DNA of 64,000 bases from Magnolia sinica (GCF_029962835.1 NC_080588.1:60412001-60476000); one strand, 5' to 3'; counted from the first letter of the stretch, positions 23,176 through 34,882 are shown. The notes: generated by a model not told the origin, from the letters alone. A program made the numbers and translations.

Positions 23176-26100
23176 TTAATAACGCTCACAAGCTTTGTAA
23201 AACTCATGAGTGTCCCTAAACATAGTGGGCCAGTAAAAGCCACACTGCAGAATATTGGCTGTGGTCTTTTTAACAGAAAAGTAACCACCACAGGCCTGTG
23301 AGTGAGAGAAGGAGATGATGCTCTGATGCTCATCGTCTAGTACACATCTCCTTAGGATTTGGTCTGGACAATATTTAAATAAATAAGGATCATCCCAGAA
23401 AAAGTTGCGCACCTTGATGAAGAATTTTTTCTTATCTTGCGCAGTCCACTGTGTCGGTATGGCACCTGTAGCAAGATAATTAGCAATATCAGCGAACCAA
23501 GGTGAATGAGAGACTCTGAACAGTTGTTCATCAGGGAACATGTCGTTGATATGGGTCGTCTCAAGGGAATCAGAGGTATTAAGGCGAGAAAGGTAATAGG
23601 CCATAACGTTTTCTACTCCCTTTTTATCTTTAATTTCCAAATCAAATTCTTGGAATAGAAGGATCCATTGTATAAGACGGGGCTTAGAATCATTCTTAGA
23701 AAGAAGATACTTAAGTGCTGCATGATCTGTGTATATAATGATCTTGGATCCGATCAAGTAGGACCTAAATTTATCCAAAGCGAACCCTACGGCTAGGTGT
23801 TCCTTTTCCGTAGTCGAGTAGTTCACTTGGGCAGAATTTAAAGTTCTACTTGCGTAATGAATGACGTAGGGCCTCTTATCTTTTCTCTGGCCTAGAACCG
23901 CTCCAAGAGCATAATTAGAAGCGTCACACATAAGCTCAAAAGGAAGGCTCCAGTCGGGTGGCTGCATGATAGGTGCAGTGGTTAACGTGCCCTTAAGCTT
24001 GGTGAAAGCTTCCTGGCATTGCTCAGTCCACTCGTACGGAGCATCCTTTTGAAGAAGATTACATAAAGGACGAAAGAGGAGACTAAAGTCCTTTATGAAT
24101 CGCCTGTAAAATCCTACGTGTCCTAAGAAGGATCGCACGTCTCTGATGTTCTTGGGTGGAGGTAGGTTAGAGATAAGATCGATTTTTGCCTTATCTACCT
24201 CGATTCCCTTGGACGAGATGATATGCCCAAGGACAATTCCCTTCTGAACCATGAAATGACACTTCTCCCAATTAAGTACTAAGTTCTTATCTTCACATCT
24301 TTTCAGCACACATTTAAGACTTTCTAAGCACTTGCTGAAAGATGGACCGTAAACAGAGAAATCGTCCATGAAGACCTCTAGATATTGCCCCACCATATCA
24401 GAAAAGATACTAAGCATACATCGCTGAAAGGTGGCAGGGGCATTACATAGTTCGAATGGCATCCTTCGGTAGGCAAAGGTGCCGTAGGGACATGTAAATG
24501 TGGTCTTTTCCTGGTCTTCAGGGGCTATCTCTATCTGGTTGTAGCCCGAATACCCGTCAAAGAAACAGTAATAGGAATGACCAGCTAACCTTTCCAGGAT
24601 CTGATCAATGAATGGGAAAGGAAAGTGGTCTTTCCTCGTGACGGTATTCAACTTCCTGTAGTCAATGCACATTCTCCAACCAGTAGTGACTCTAGTTGGC
24701 ACGAGTTCATTATTAGCATTGGCTACAATGGTGATTCCGGACTTCTTAGGGACCACTTGAGTTGGACTCACCCATTGACTATCAGATATAGCGTATATGA
24801 TACCCACGTCCAATAGTTTAAGAACCTCGGCCTTAACCACTTCCTTCATGTTTGGATTTAGTCTACGTTGTAGTTGCCGAGCGATTTTTGCATTATCCTC
24901 AAGATATATGCGGTGAGTACAAATCGAGGAATCGATTCCCTTGAGGTCCGCTATCGTCCATCCCAGGGCTTCTTTATGCTCAATGAGAGTAGATATGAGC
25001 ATACTCTCCTGTTCTTTCTCCAGGTGGGCAGAGATCACCACCGGGTATGTCTCATCTTGACCTAAATAGGCATATTTCAAATCAGAGGGCAAAGATTTTA
25101 GGTCAAGCTTCGGCGGCTTGAGGTTAGATGGTAGAGGCACTACATTGGTTTGTGGCAATTCTTCAAATTGTGGCCTCCACTGGTTAACTTCAAGTACCGG
25201 TGCAGTATCAAGCAAGGCGCACGTCTCCCTAATCATGTCATCATCAAAATCATGGGAGTGGGCCAGGCACGTCTCTAGATGGTCGGAGGATAAGGTCAGA
25301 GGTGTCGTATTTTCTACGAAAGAGTCAATCATATTAATGTCGTGGAAATCGTCATCATCCTCTGAGTTGCTGCCGTTATTGAAAAAGATGTTTGACTCCA
25401 ATGTTAAATTTTTAAAAGACATAGTCATCACACCATTCCTGCAATTGATAATTGCATTTGACGTGGCAAGGAATGGGCGACCAAGAATGACGGGAATCTG
25501 AGTACTCATGTTATTGATGGGTTTGGTGTCCAGGATGATAAAATTTATAGGGTAGTAAAATCTATCGACGTGGACTAACACATCCTCAATTATCCCTCTT
25601 GGTACACGAACAGAACGATCAGCAAGTTGTAGTGTGGTCAAGGTGGGTTTTATCTCACCCAAATCTAACTGTTTGTATGCCGAGTAAGGAATCAGATTTA
25701 CGCTCGCTCCTAAGTCAAGAAGTGCGTGATCAATTCGATAGTTCCCGATTACACATGATATGGTTGGGCTACCGGGATCCTTGAATTTCTGCGGCACATC
25801 TTGCTTCAGGATGGCACTCACTTTCTCAGTCAAGAAGATTTTCTTTTGAATACTTTGTCGTCTTTTGGTCGTGCATAAGTCTTTCAGAAATTTGGCATAT
25901 GAAGGAATCTGTTTCACGACATCAAGTAGAGGAATGTTAACTTTCACTTGTTTCAACACCTCCAGAATATCTTGAGAGTTAGAAAGACGTTTTGGTGCAA
26001 CCAACCGTTGGGGGAACGGAGCAACTGGCTTCTCTAAAAGTTCCGGTTCTAAATTTTGTGAGGCATCACTAGATCCATTATTGTTGTCCTCTTCTGATTC

Positions 26101-26184
26101 TTGAGGCTTTTTGGGCCTAACCGAAAGAGTTTTATCAATGATCTTTCCACTCCTAAGAGTGGTGATGGATTTAGCATGCCCCAT
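23176..26184 (-). CDS. Athila pol: protease, reverse transcriptase, RNaseH, integrase zinc region (1002 codons open)
   Basis: This is the replication enzyme block of a Ty3/Gypsy retrotransposon, open for 1002 codons. Protease motif LLDLGASVNLIP has its catalytic Asp at residue 157. Reverse transcriptase has GWRMCIDYRKLN (about 502), FFDGYSGYNQI with the first Asp at 543, and FMDDFSVYG at 605-613. RNaseH has MCDASNYALGAVLG (Asp 754), YSTTEKEHLAV (Glu about 793) and IIYTDHAAL (Asp 820). The C-terminal integrase zinc site is eroded: the family GGHF reads GGYF and the final Cys pair reads CERY. The MGHAKSI start follows gag in the same frame, separated only by a TAA at 26242-26244, so the ATG is probably not a true start and gag-pol was one frame. 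RT residues look intact, so this protein could still be active in principle. Confidence 0.95.
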   Translation of the reverse strand: MGHAKSITTLRSGKIIDKTLSVRPKKPQESEEDNNNGSSDASQNLEPELLEKPVAPFPQRLVAPKRLSNSQDILEVLKQVKVNIPLLDVVKQIPSYAKFLKDLCTTKRRQSIQKKIFLTEKVSAILKQDVPQKFKDPGSPTISCVIGNYRIDHALLDLGASVNLIPYSAYKQLDLGEIKPTLTTLQLADRSVRVPRGIIEDVLVHVDRFYYPINFIILDTKPINNMSTQIPVILGRPFLATSNAIINCRNGVMTMSFKNLTLESNIFFNNGSNSEDDDDFHDINMIDSFVENTTPLTLSSDHLETCLAHSHDFDDDMIRETCALLDTAPVLEVNQWRPQFEELPQTNVVPLPSNLKPPKLDLKSLPSDLKYAYLGQDETYPVVISAHLEKEQESMLISTLIEHKEALGWTIADLKGIDSSICTHRIYLEDNAKIARQLQRRLNPNMKEVVKAEVLKLLDVGIIYAISDSQWVSPTQVVPKKSGITIVANANNELVPTRVTTGWRMCIDYRKLNTVTRKDHFPFPFIDQILERLAGHSYYCFFDGYSGYNQIEIAPEDQEKTTFTCPYGTFAYRRMPFELCNAPATFQRCMLSIFSDMVGQYLEVFMDDFSVYGPSFSKCLESLKCVLKRCEDKNLVLNWEKCHFMVQKGIVLGHIISSKGIEVDKAKIDLISNLPPPKNIRDVRSFLGHVGFYRRFIKDFSLLFRPLCNLLQKDAPYEWTEQCQEAFTKLKGTLTTAPIMQPPDWSLPFELMCDASNYALGAVLGQRKDKRPYVIHYASRTLNSAQVNYSTTEKEHLAVGFALDKFRSYLIGSKIIIYTDHAALKYLLSKNDSKPRLIQWILLFQEFDLEIKDKKGVENVMAYYLSRLNTSDSLETTHINDMFPDEQLFRVSHSPWFADIANYLATGAIPTQWTAQDKKKFFIKVRNFFWDDPYLFKYCPDQILRRCVLDDEHQSIISFSHSQACGGYFSVKKTTANILQCGFYWPTMFRDTHEFYKACERY

Positions 26185-26241
26185 CTGATTTGAAGAGCTA
26201 GGATCACTAATCTCGTACTGCGGTTTAGGATTGGGGAGAGG

Positions 26242-27615
26242 TTATGCAGGAAGCATCCCCTTTTCTATAACCGTCATACAAGAATCTATCTTTTGCATAA
26301 AATCTGTAAATCCCCGCATTACCTGAGCCAGTTCTTGTATGGAATTTTGAACCGGTTCCTCTTGAGGTTTCATTTGATTTGGATTTTGATTGAAGAAACC
26401 TTGAGGGGTAGCCGTTTGTCCATTCCTCCAACTAAAGTTTGGATGATTTTTCCAACCAGGATTGTACGTTTTGGAGTTAGGTCCAGTAAAAGGTCTTTGA
26501 TAGTTGTTTATGGCATTGGCTTGTTCATTCAACACTCCTCGAAAGGCAGGTATTGTAGGACAGTTTTCAGTTGTGTGAATGTTGCAATCATAGATGCCGC
26601 AAACAATTTCATTGACCTTATCCTTCTTTCCTTCCATGGCCTCAAATTTTCTTATGAGATTATTCACTTTATAATTGAGATTATCTTCTTCTTTTAAGAG
26701 ATACATTCCGCCCTTCTCCTTAGATTGAGTTGGTCTAGACGTGGTGTTTGATTTTGGGTAATAGTCCCAAGATTGTGTTTTTTCAGCCAGACTGTCGAGG
26801 TAGTCCCATACCTCGTCGACATCTTTATTAATGAACTCTCCATTACATATTGTCTCAACCATTTGGCGCATGGAAGATGTCAGTCCATCGTAGAAAAAAT
26901 TTGTTATGCGCCACATTTCAAATCCGTGTTGTGGGCATGAACTAACCAAATCTTTGAACCTTTCCCAACATTGGAAGAATGTTTCATCCTCCTTTTGGGC
27001 AAAGTTCATGATTGCTTTTCTAAGGGTAATCGTTTTATGATGTGGGAAGAATTTTTTTATGAATTCCCTCTGCATGTCGTTCCATGTGCCAATGGATCTA
27101 GGACGCAGTGAATGTAACCACGTCTTAGCCTTCTCTTTTAAGGAAAAAGGAAAGAGTTTCAGCCTGATTGTATCCTCAGATACATTAGGAAAATATAATG
27201 TAGCTATAATCTCATTGAACTCTTTCAAATGTAAATATGGACTTTCTGATTCAAGTCCATGGAATTTGGGAAGGAGTTGGATAACTTCTAGCTTGATGTC
27301 CATTTGTCCTGTGTTTTCGGGAAAAATCATGCATGAGGGCGTACTCACTCCCATCGGTTGTAGATAATCTCGTAAAGTACGAGGCGGGGGTGCCTGATGC
27401 ATCTCATTCTCATCTTGGGTATCCTCCACCCTGGGTGGAAGTAGAGGAGGTTGGTCTTCAGCCATAACTTTAATAAACTCAGGGAATTTTGAGTGGTGTC
27501 TAGTCCTGCGATGGATAATCAACCCCTCAACCAATCCTCCTTCAGTCAAGAGACGTCGAGTGTTGTCACGGGCCCACTTGGGCATGAAACACTCGCAGCC
27601 CTCAATCAAATTCAA
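26242..27615 (-). CDS. Athila gag (capsid/nucleocapsid)
   Basis: Gag forms the particle that packages element RNA. The 457-codon frame shows the Athila gag pattern: PPPRTLRDYLQPMGVSTPSC (about residue 76), VIQLLPKFHGLESESPYLHL, IRLKLFPFSLKEKAKTWLHS, FFQCWERFKDLVSSCPQHG, and CNGEFINKDVDEVWDYLDSL. The zinc knuckle region reads CGIYDCNIHTTENC. The expected CX2CX4HX4C pattern fits if the second Cys has become Tyr, so RNA binding may be impaired. A Pro/Asn/Gln-rich tail follows. It ends at a TAA at 26242, beyond which pol continues in the same frame. The ATG at 27615 is the first in frame but the true start is not certain. Confidence 0.93.
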   Translation of the reverse strand: MNLIEGCECFMPKWARDNTRRLLTEGGLVEGLIIHRRTRHHSKFPEFIKVMAEDQPPLLPPRVEDTQDENEMHQAPPPRTLRDYLQPMGVSTPSCMIFPENTGQMDIKLEVIQLLPKFHGLESESPYLHLKEFNEIIATLYFPNVSEDTIRLKLFPFSLKEKAKTWLHSLRPRSIGTWNDMQREFIKKFFPHHKTITLRKAIMNFAQKEDETFFQCWERFKDLVSSCPQHGFEMWRITNFFYDGLTSSMRQMVETICNGEFINKDVDEVWDYLDSLAEKTQSWDYYPKSNTTSRPTQSKEKGGMYLLKEEDNLNYKVNNLIRKFEAMEGKKDKVNEIVCGIYDCNIHTTENCPTIPAFRGVLNEQANAINNYQRPFTGPNSKTYNPGWKNHPNFSWRNGQTATPQGFFNQNPNQMKPQEEPVQNSIQELAQVMRGFTDFMQKIDSCMTVIEKGMLPA

Positions 27616-28287
27616 AGCCTAATCCTAAGAAAGGAAAAGAAAATCTAAAAAGAAAGAGAGGTTTGGAAAGAAGTTACCAACTTGGAGTCCCTAAGTTAAA
27701 AACCTGCAAAATAAGATAAAATAAGTTAGATTCTAAAAAAAGAGAAGAAAAAAAAATCTTTAAAACAAAGATACCAGTAAACTGATTTCTAAAAGGGAGT
27801 GGAAATTTCTAAAATAAATTAGGAAAGTTCTAATCTATAAAGTAAATTACTAAAAGAGAATAGAAAGTAGAGAGTAGAGAGAAAGCTTACTGAATTAGAA
27901 ATTTCTACCTTAAAAGCCTACACAATAGGAAAGTCAGTTTTAAAAAAAAAATTCTAAAAATAAATTAGGAAACAAAATTAGATTCTAAAAGAGCCAAAAT
28001 TAGAAAGAATTTCTAAAAAGGGAAATAACTAACCTAGTTTCTAAAAACAAAAAGAGGAAAGTTTCTAAAAATAAACTGTTTCCTAAAAATAGAAAAATAC
28101 TAGAATTAGAAAATTTTTAAAATTTAAACCCTAATTGTAAAAGTAGAAAAAGTAGAGAAATTAGGAAGGAATTACCAATTTAGAGACTTATGTCAGAATC
28201 CTACAAAACAGGAAAACAAGTAAGTTCAAAAAAAAAATCTAAAACTAACTTTAAACCTAATTAATTTCAGAGAATCGCAACCGTCAG
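27616..28287 (-). other. Athila 5' leader
   Basis: An A-rich, gene-free leader of about 670 bp lies between primer site and gag. It has many repeats of TTCTAAAA-like words and GAAAG runs. The part at 28165-28287 is duplicated beyond the 3' LTR at 18524. Confidence 0.75.
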
Positions 28288-28305
28288 TCCCTGGCAATGG
28301 CGCCA
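28288..28305 (-). other. Athila primer-binding site
   Basis: Minus-strand TGGCGCCATTGCCAGGGA lies six bases after the LTR end. It is close to TGGCGCCGTTGCCGGGGA, the primer site typical of Athila-group elements and usually assigned to tRNA-Asp. Confidence 0.88.
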
Positions 28306-28311
28306 AAAACT

Positions 28312-30436
28312 TGTTCACTCCCTAAGTATAAGGTTGTGATGTAGTAATAAACTCGGTAAGGCCGAGGTCGAATCCACAGGAACTGAAACTTGTACGTGAT
28401 CTGGAACTAACTAAATCTAGAACTAGCAAAAGATGTAATCTAAATCAAATAGAATTTAAAGAATAATTGTGAAATAAATTATCTAAAACTAAAGAGAAAT
28501 CAGAGTGAAGAAAACTAGGGATTCAGAGGATCCACATGTAGAGATCAGGGAGATCTTACGCCTGCTTCAAGAATCATGGAAATTAACTGAACTTACCTTA
28601 TATAAGTTTTAAGAGATGAAAGGTATATGAATTAGAATGGATTCCATCACCAAACCATGCCCAGGAGATAAAGTAAACAACGGAATTAAATTAATTACCA
28701 ACTAATCAACATGTTATGAGGGTTAGGAAGGGTACCGTCATCTGACCATGCCCATGAGACTATGGTGAACAACAGGGTTTCTTGACGTCATAAACATTAA
28801 AAAAATGAAAAAACATGCTCAAAGCCATCGCAGACCTATTGTAATTTTAGTCACAACAGACCATTAAAAACTAAAAACATTCCCTTACAATCAACCCAAT
28901 ACCAAATCCATTTAGTTTAAACAAGAATTAAAGGCATAAAATTCTTCCCATCACACTACAAGCTTCACCCCTTAGCCCTAGCTAAGAGGTTTAGCCGATC
29001 ACAGGCATGTTGCGGCTGGATCCCTTAAACAAAGTAAAATAAAATAAAAAGAAAAAGAAATAAATAAAAAATACTAAACTCCAACTACTCTCTCTTGTGC
29101 AATCGTCCAAGCCAAACCGATCCGTCCTTTTCTCCCTCTCACTTTTCTCTCTCTTCTCCTCCTTTATAGAAGCATTGGGCGCCTGCTGTCGCTCCTGGAG
29201 TCGGTGCAGAAAGCTCCTAAAAAGCTTCTTACGCAGCCAGGCGATGCAGCAGCGTGCGTAGCAAAAGAAACGCAAAAGGACTTGCGTTTGGCCTCAGTTC
29301 GGGAGGCTCGCCGTCCAGCTTCATCAAAATCGACTTCTTGGTTGTGCTTATGGATACCCGTTTCAGCCTATGAACGGTCCAGATCATGGATTCGGACGTC
29401 CTCTTGATCACAGAACGGCCCCTCGGCATCGGTTTTCACGGACGCACGGCCTGCGCAAACAACTTGCGCTGTGATGATTGGTGGGTCCCTGTTCAGCATC
29501 GACGAGAAAATTCACTCCATCCATTAGCTTCTTGGCGAGATTTCGGGTGGGAATGATTGGTTTTTTGAGTGATTTTGATATGGTCCACCTGATTGATCAT
29601 GCAGCGATCATCAGACGTTCAATATGGTGAGCGCGATCTCCGGTTTCATCCCTGGCACGGTTTTCATGGTCTAAGGCAGCACGTTCGTCCGATTCCAGTG
29701 GACGGTCCAGATCGATCATGAAGATCACGATCGTGGTCCACAAACTCCAACCACGATACTCTGTTCGATCGTTTCGCAGAGCGTGAAAATAGGAAAAATG
29801 AAAATCTCCGTTTTCTACTTGGATTCAATTAGTCAAAGGTCATATGACCACTTGAATTGGTTCGGTGCACTGCTAGTGCACATGTGCACTTGCACATGTC
29901 ATTCAAGGTGGGACTCAGTGTGATGCTTGTGGAAGATCCGATCTGTCCATTCCTTTTCTCATCTTATTTAAGCTGTCTAGGTCCAGTTTGAAGAATATCT
30001 AGATCTCAAGTGTGAACAAAATCAATGGTTTATGGGCTGATCAGTCCGTTGAGCCACTTCCACAAGGATCCAATGGTTGAAAATCGACGTGTACGGTTAA
30101 TTCATGATCATCAAGCCTCATATAAAGTTTGGAGCCAATCAGATGGTGGGAACCCCGTGATCTTGCATTATGAATGTCTTTCAGGCCTGTTTGAAGTGAG
30201 TGACTGGAATTTCTTTGATCTCTAGTGTGTAAATCCTCAATCTTGGTCCCATGGAGTCCCGTCTAATGCCTTGGTGAAGCCAGAGCGTCAAATCTATACC
30301 TTTAGCATCCTTTTCAATCCATGCTCATCCATTCTCCTTGTATCACAAACACGATTAAAATAGCCCATTAAAACAGTATCATGTTCATAATTCAGGTAAT
30401 AACTGGGGTCTAATATGCAATATTTGACCCTCAACA
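28312..30436 (-). repeat. 5' LTR of Athila-like Gypsy element
   Basis: Sense start is TGTTGAGGGTCAAATATTGC at 30436 and the end is …GTGAACA at 28312. It aligns along its whole length with 18667-20790. The TATA box CTATAAAGG (minus, 29161-29169) drives transcription toward the primer site and gag. The palindrome GTGCACATGTGCAC lies near 29877. Copy-specific differences are mostly single bases plus small indels in A-runs. Confidence 0.92.
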
Positions 30437-30575
30437 CACGTAAATTCCCTAATCGTGTTGTTATGTCGCCTTGAGATGTTCACATAAATCTATGTTAACG
30501 TTGGACATGCTGACGAATCTCTGTAGTGTGAGAACATGAACCAAGGCGAATAATTTGAACTACTTTCCACATTGT
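30437..30575. other. Short spacer, nothing recognised
   Basis: About 140 bp between the Athila LTR and the first long solo-LTR unit. No motif stands out. Confidence 0.4.
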
Positions 30576-31159
30576 TGTAACATCCTGGATTTTCACTGTT
30601 TTGAATTTCTAAAAATCCTTGAAATTTTTTTAATTAATTAACTTATAATATCACTTAATGACCATTAGTACTCAATGTTAGTTTATACAATAGTAGTACT
30701 AGTAAAGAACCGTACAAGTTCATTTAATCAACCGTAGGAAGCCAACGAATCCGCCTGATCATTTGGACAATAAGTTTAGCCCCATGATTTACTCACGTAG
30801 GGCCCAAATCTAACCAACTCATCGCTAACTAATCAAGACAAGCATAACCAAATTAAAGATCTAACTGAACCTGAGTCATATAAGGCCCAGATCTTAACTA
30901 ACAGACCAAATCAACCCCGTTACTCTTTTAGCCTAAAACCCACGGTTTAGAGTAATCATGACCAAATCTCTACTTTCACTAGTTATAAATAGGCCACACT
31001 CTAAACATAGTTAATCCAAACCCTAATCATTGCCCATAAGAAATCTCAATACCTAATTTATTCCAGAAATACTCTGATTTTCCGAACAAGCTCTAGACCG
31101 CTCGTTAGTGGGTCACTAGTTCCAAAACTATAGGATAATGTCCATCTTACTGGGCATGA

Positions 31160-31221
31160 CGTCCATCGCGGGAGTCGAACCTGGGTGCTATCCAGAACTG
31201 CTCAACTTGAGCTAAAGGACG
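31160..31221 (-). ncRNA. tRNA-like remnant inside solo-LTR unit 1
   Basis: The minus strand shows a 62-nt tRNA-like shape. A 7-bp acceptor (CGTCCTT against ATGGACG, six pairs) and a D-arm GCTCAAGTTGAGC are present. An exact Pol III B-box GGTTCGACTCC and an A-box-like TAGCTCAAGTTGAG are also visible. A CTGG/CCAG stem can enclose a 7-base loop, but the variable region is missing and T-stem pairing is poor. It is probably a tRNA pseudogene or SINE head and not a working tRNA. Confidence 0.5.
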
Positions 31222-33583
31222 AGTGCATGGAAGTGCAAATATCATAAAGGAATGAACTGAAACTTAAGTGAATTAGGTCGTCCACTCTTATGCAAAGTTG
31301 AGGATTTTGGACGGTCGGTTTATGACCAAACTTTACCCGTGGAGTAAGGATATTTCTCTGCTCATATCCTTATAGTCGCGGCTCCGATTAACTATCGGTG
31401 ACCGTTGAACAGACTTTTAATCATATCTGTCGATCGGCGTATCCAAATGGTGGGTCGATCATATACATACGTAGATCATCATTAGGGCCAACTGTCCAAC
31501 AGTGGGTGTCAACTCTTACGCCCCATAGTGAGCCCTAGAGCTTAGAAAGACCCTCCCATAGGTCTAGTATGGTAAAAACCTAGCCCTTGGGGCCATTTAC
31601 ATCAAATCTGGCATTATAAAAGGGCCTCATTTGGGCACCCCCTCCCCTCATACGATTTTGCTCTAGAAAAAAGAAAGAGAGAAAGAGAAAAGAGAAAAAA
31701 GGGAGAAAGAAGAAAGGAAGAAGAGAGGAAGGGAGAGTGATGAAGGGAGAGAGTATTTGTGTGGGTGAGGAAAATCTTGTTGCTTGTAGGGTTGGTATTT
31801 CCTCAACCAAACCGGTGGTTACTACAAAACCTTCACCAAACCCAACCATGCCAAGAAGCGGAGGTAAGAATGGTATATTCTCCCTTTAATAGAGCAACCT
31901 AGTGTAGATTTCTAGGCATTAATGTTGTCTTTCTTGATTTTGATTTAGGAATTGGTGGTTTACCCAAATTTTCAAACCCTAAGATTTCAAAGAATGAAAA
32001 TCTCCTCTTAAGGTGCGGACTATTAACTTTAGGTGGCCTAGCACCAATTGTAGTATGAGTCTAATGATTTTGTTTGTTTGGATGACGTATTTGGAGAATC
32101 TAAGGAAGAATCTAGGAATTGTTGAGTTGTTTGGAATTGTATGAAATTGTATGTCATGTTGATTTTCTTATATGATGTTGTTCTTGCCTCTCACATGATT
32201 TAGTGCGAATTGCTGATCTCATGTTTATGTCTTGTTTGGTTTTCTTCACATATTGTTGCCCTATAGTATGTATGCCTTATTAATCCTTATGCAAATTGGC
32301 TCTATAAGATGTAGGAAGTGCTTAACTTCCTCACCAACCCACACAACACACATGCACCTTTATTCATGATATTGTTAGCCTCTCTTACTAGGAGATTCTG
32401 AATTGTATGTTGAGGAGTATGAGAACATGATGTTATTTGTGCTAGTTGATAACCCTGTTAGTTGGCATGTTATGAATCACTATCCAAACCCTTGGGTTGG
32501 TCAGGAATACGAGAAGAGCGAAGGCGGCCCCGTTGGTAAGACCGTCCTGAGGCTAAACCCATGGATTTGGACGAGGGCATGAGAGCGACAGTAGTTAGAC
32601 TATATGAGTCATTTGTACCCGATGTCGTTCCGCTACGTACTTGCCTGAATTCATGTGGTCTAGTCTACTGGCTAACCAACCTTGTTTGTTAACCCTGTTT
32701 GCTCACATATGTATGAAACCTAGAACACCCTATAACCGTTATAACCCATCGATAACCAAATTGAAACCGATCCACTGCCTCATGAGCTAGGCATGGTGGA
32801 ATGGGACACTGTGTCTGAGCTGTCGGCCTACGCTGAGGTGACACACCTCCTCGTAGTGACCGTGAGCGATTCCTTTTCCTCGGCACTCCCCATGTGCTTG
32901 GAGTCAAGATGGGGAACCCGACGAGATCAAGGATCGTGGGGTCTTGGCCTCACACGTTGGGGGTCTTGGCCTCGCAACCAGTTTAGGATATTGATATGTG
33001 GGGTGTATCAGTTTTCTCAACCTTCTGGATGAATCGAATTAACTAAGAACTTAGCTAACATCATCATCACATCGCACTATTTAGATTAGCGACTCGGCAG
33101 TCGAGGTCGCTCTGAGGGAGTGTTGGTCATACGCGATCGTTAGATGGAATCGCTGGAGGGAGTGTTGTGGCGAGGGCATGCATCATATCACCTATCATGC
33201 ATATGCATTAATAAGATTAGTTAGGTATTTATGGATATTTTCTTTTCATTAAGTTCATAATGTAATTGATAATTGTTACAACTTAAAATTAATACCACCC
33301 ACTGAGTTGATCACTCACTCCCACTCTGGGACGGTGTTTTAAAACACCAACCAGACTCGCTCGTAGATGCAAGTGATGCCGAGTATGAGGAGGTTGGTGA
33401 CGCGAGCCTCAAGGAGGAGGACGAGTTCTCCTACTTCCAATTGATGAGCTGGTCTTCTTCGGTTCAGTAGATGGGGCGTTGGATCGTTGAGTAGCGGACT
33501 CAGCTTTATTCTTTTAGATATATTATTCTTTTATGATTTTGTTGGGCAACGCCTGATGCGACCCGTGTGTGTTTTTGGACCTA

Positions 33584-33584
<1 letters not shown>

Positions 33585-33632
<48 letters not shown>
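33585..33632. repeat. (TA)n microsatellite
   Basis: About 45 bp of TA repeats inside unit 1. A shorter TA run lies at 34276-34297. Confidence 0.95.
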
Positions 33633-33634
<2 letters not shown>

Positions 33635-34393
33635 TCGATCGCTTTTGTTTCAGTAGACATGTGTGGTTATGCTTCATGTTCCAGGAAATTCCAGGCTGCG
33701 CATTTAAACCTGATTTAAACGCATATTAATGAAAATCGGTTATAAGTGACACTCAGGAACTTGGGAGTCGAGTATATACATGACCCCCGATTTTCAAGGC
33801 GTTACAATTGTGATCATGATCGCTGAGTGTAATGGACCGCACATACTTTACTAGGCATGCATTTTATATAGAATGTTTTCGCATGCCGATGCCACTTGTA
33901 TTTATGGAGTATAAGATGTATCAGAACCATTTTATTATTCTTATGAATCACTTGAATTATTGTAAACTTTAAAGGACAATCACCACTATGAGTAGGGCGT
34001 TAACCCTCTCCAACCGTATAGATATTGCAGGTGACTTACAGGTTGATGATACAGACGATAATCATTTTATGAAAGATTCTTTCAAATAAAGAAGAAGGAT
34101 AGCACCACGAATCCTTTTATTTATCTTTCGCTTCAAACTTTGATAATAGAATAAGCTCCTATTGAGAGGGCATTAAAGAAATATTTATATGCTTTTTATT
34201 CTAATAGAATAATAATTATAGTCGATTTTATTCTCATGAATGGTTACCTTCGTGAGAATTTGAAGTATCCAATATATATATATATATATATATACAAGGT
34301 ACAATTTTGAAGTATCCAATTTTTAAATTATTAACATCCGAAATTCTCGAGCACGAGTATGTACTCAGGCCACGAAAATTTTGGGATGTTACA

Positions 34394-34843
34394 TCCTCCA
34401 ACAGATAACCAGTTCGAAGACGCCTATTTTCTCTCCATTCTCTTCAATGGAAGCTTGTGGTAAGTGCAAACTTCCTCTTTAGAACCCGCCAATCAAACAG
34501 AGGTAGAGCTACAAAAATCTATCTTCACAAGCTTCCTTACATTGATCTAAACTACCCAGAAGAAGCGAAACGAAGAAATATCTACCGGATTGAAATCCAT
34601 CATTAACACCATCTTCTCCATTAAAGAAATCCAATCACAAGATCTTATGGGGTCACCTATTTGAAATCTAATTCATTTATTTTAAGGCACATCTAATCAA
34701 AATAAAAGTACTAATATTTAACAAAAAAATCTGATCTAAATTCATTGATGCATTGCATCATCCAATTAGTTGTGGTAACTCAAGCATTGGAATCATCCTA
34801 ATGAAAGAACTATTTGAGAAACCCTTTATAAACCAAAATTTGA

Positions 34844-34882
<39 letters not shown>

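Larger units (their letters stand above)
30576..34393 (+). repeat. Long solo-LTR-like unit 1 (chromovirus type inferred)
   Basis: The ends are TGTAACATCCTGG and TTGGGATGTTACA, a short inverted repeat like those of Del/Tekay-type LTRs. The 3.8-kb body has no coding domain but has LTR architecture: a TATA box (TTATAAAAGG, 31614-31623) and a 75-bp purine tract just downstream (31664-31740). Near the 3' end, 33969-34040 (ACTATGAGTAGGGCGTTAAC) is shared with unit 3, and the stretch near 32815 (GAGCTGTCGGCCTACGCTG) is shared with unit 2. The 5-mers on each side (ATTGT, TCCTC) do not match, so a simple insertion is not proven. Confidence 0.68.

Noticed and set aside
29204-29429. Paired open frames in the Athila LTR near 19451-19793 and 29204-29429 as conserved genes
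   Set aside because: They look conserved only because the two LTRs are recent copies of each other; the frames overlap on both strands around the transcript start.
32689-33032. Coding region in unit 1 around the CCTACGCTGAGGTG segment
   Set aside because: The segment recurs in unit 2 without keeping any frame, so its conservation is that of LTR DNA and not of protein.
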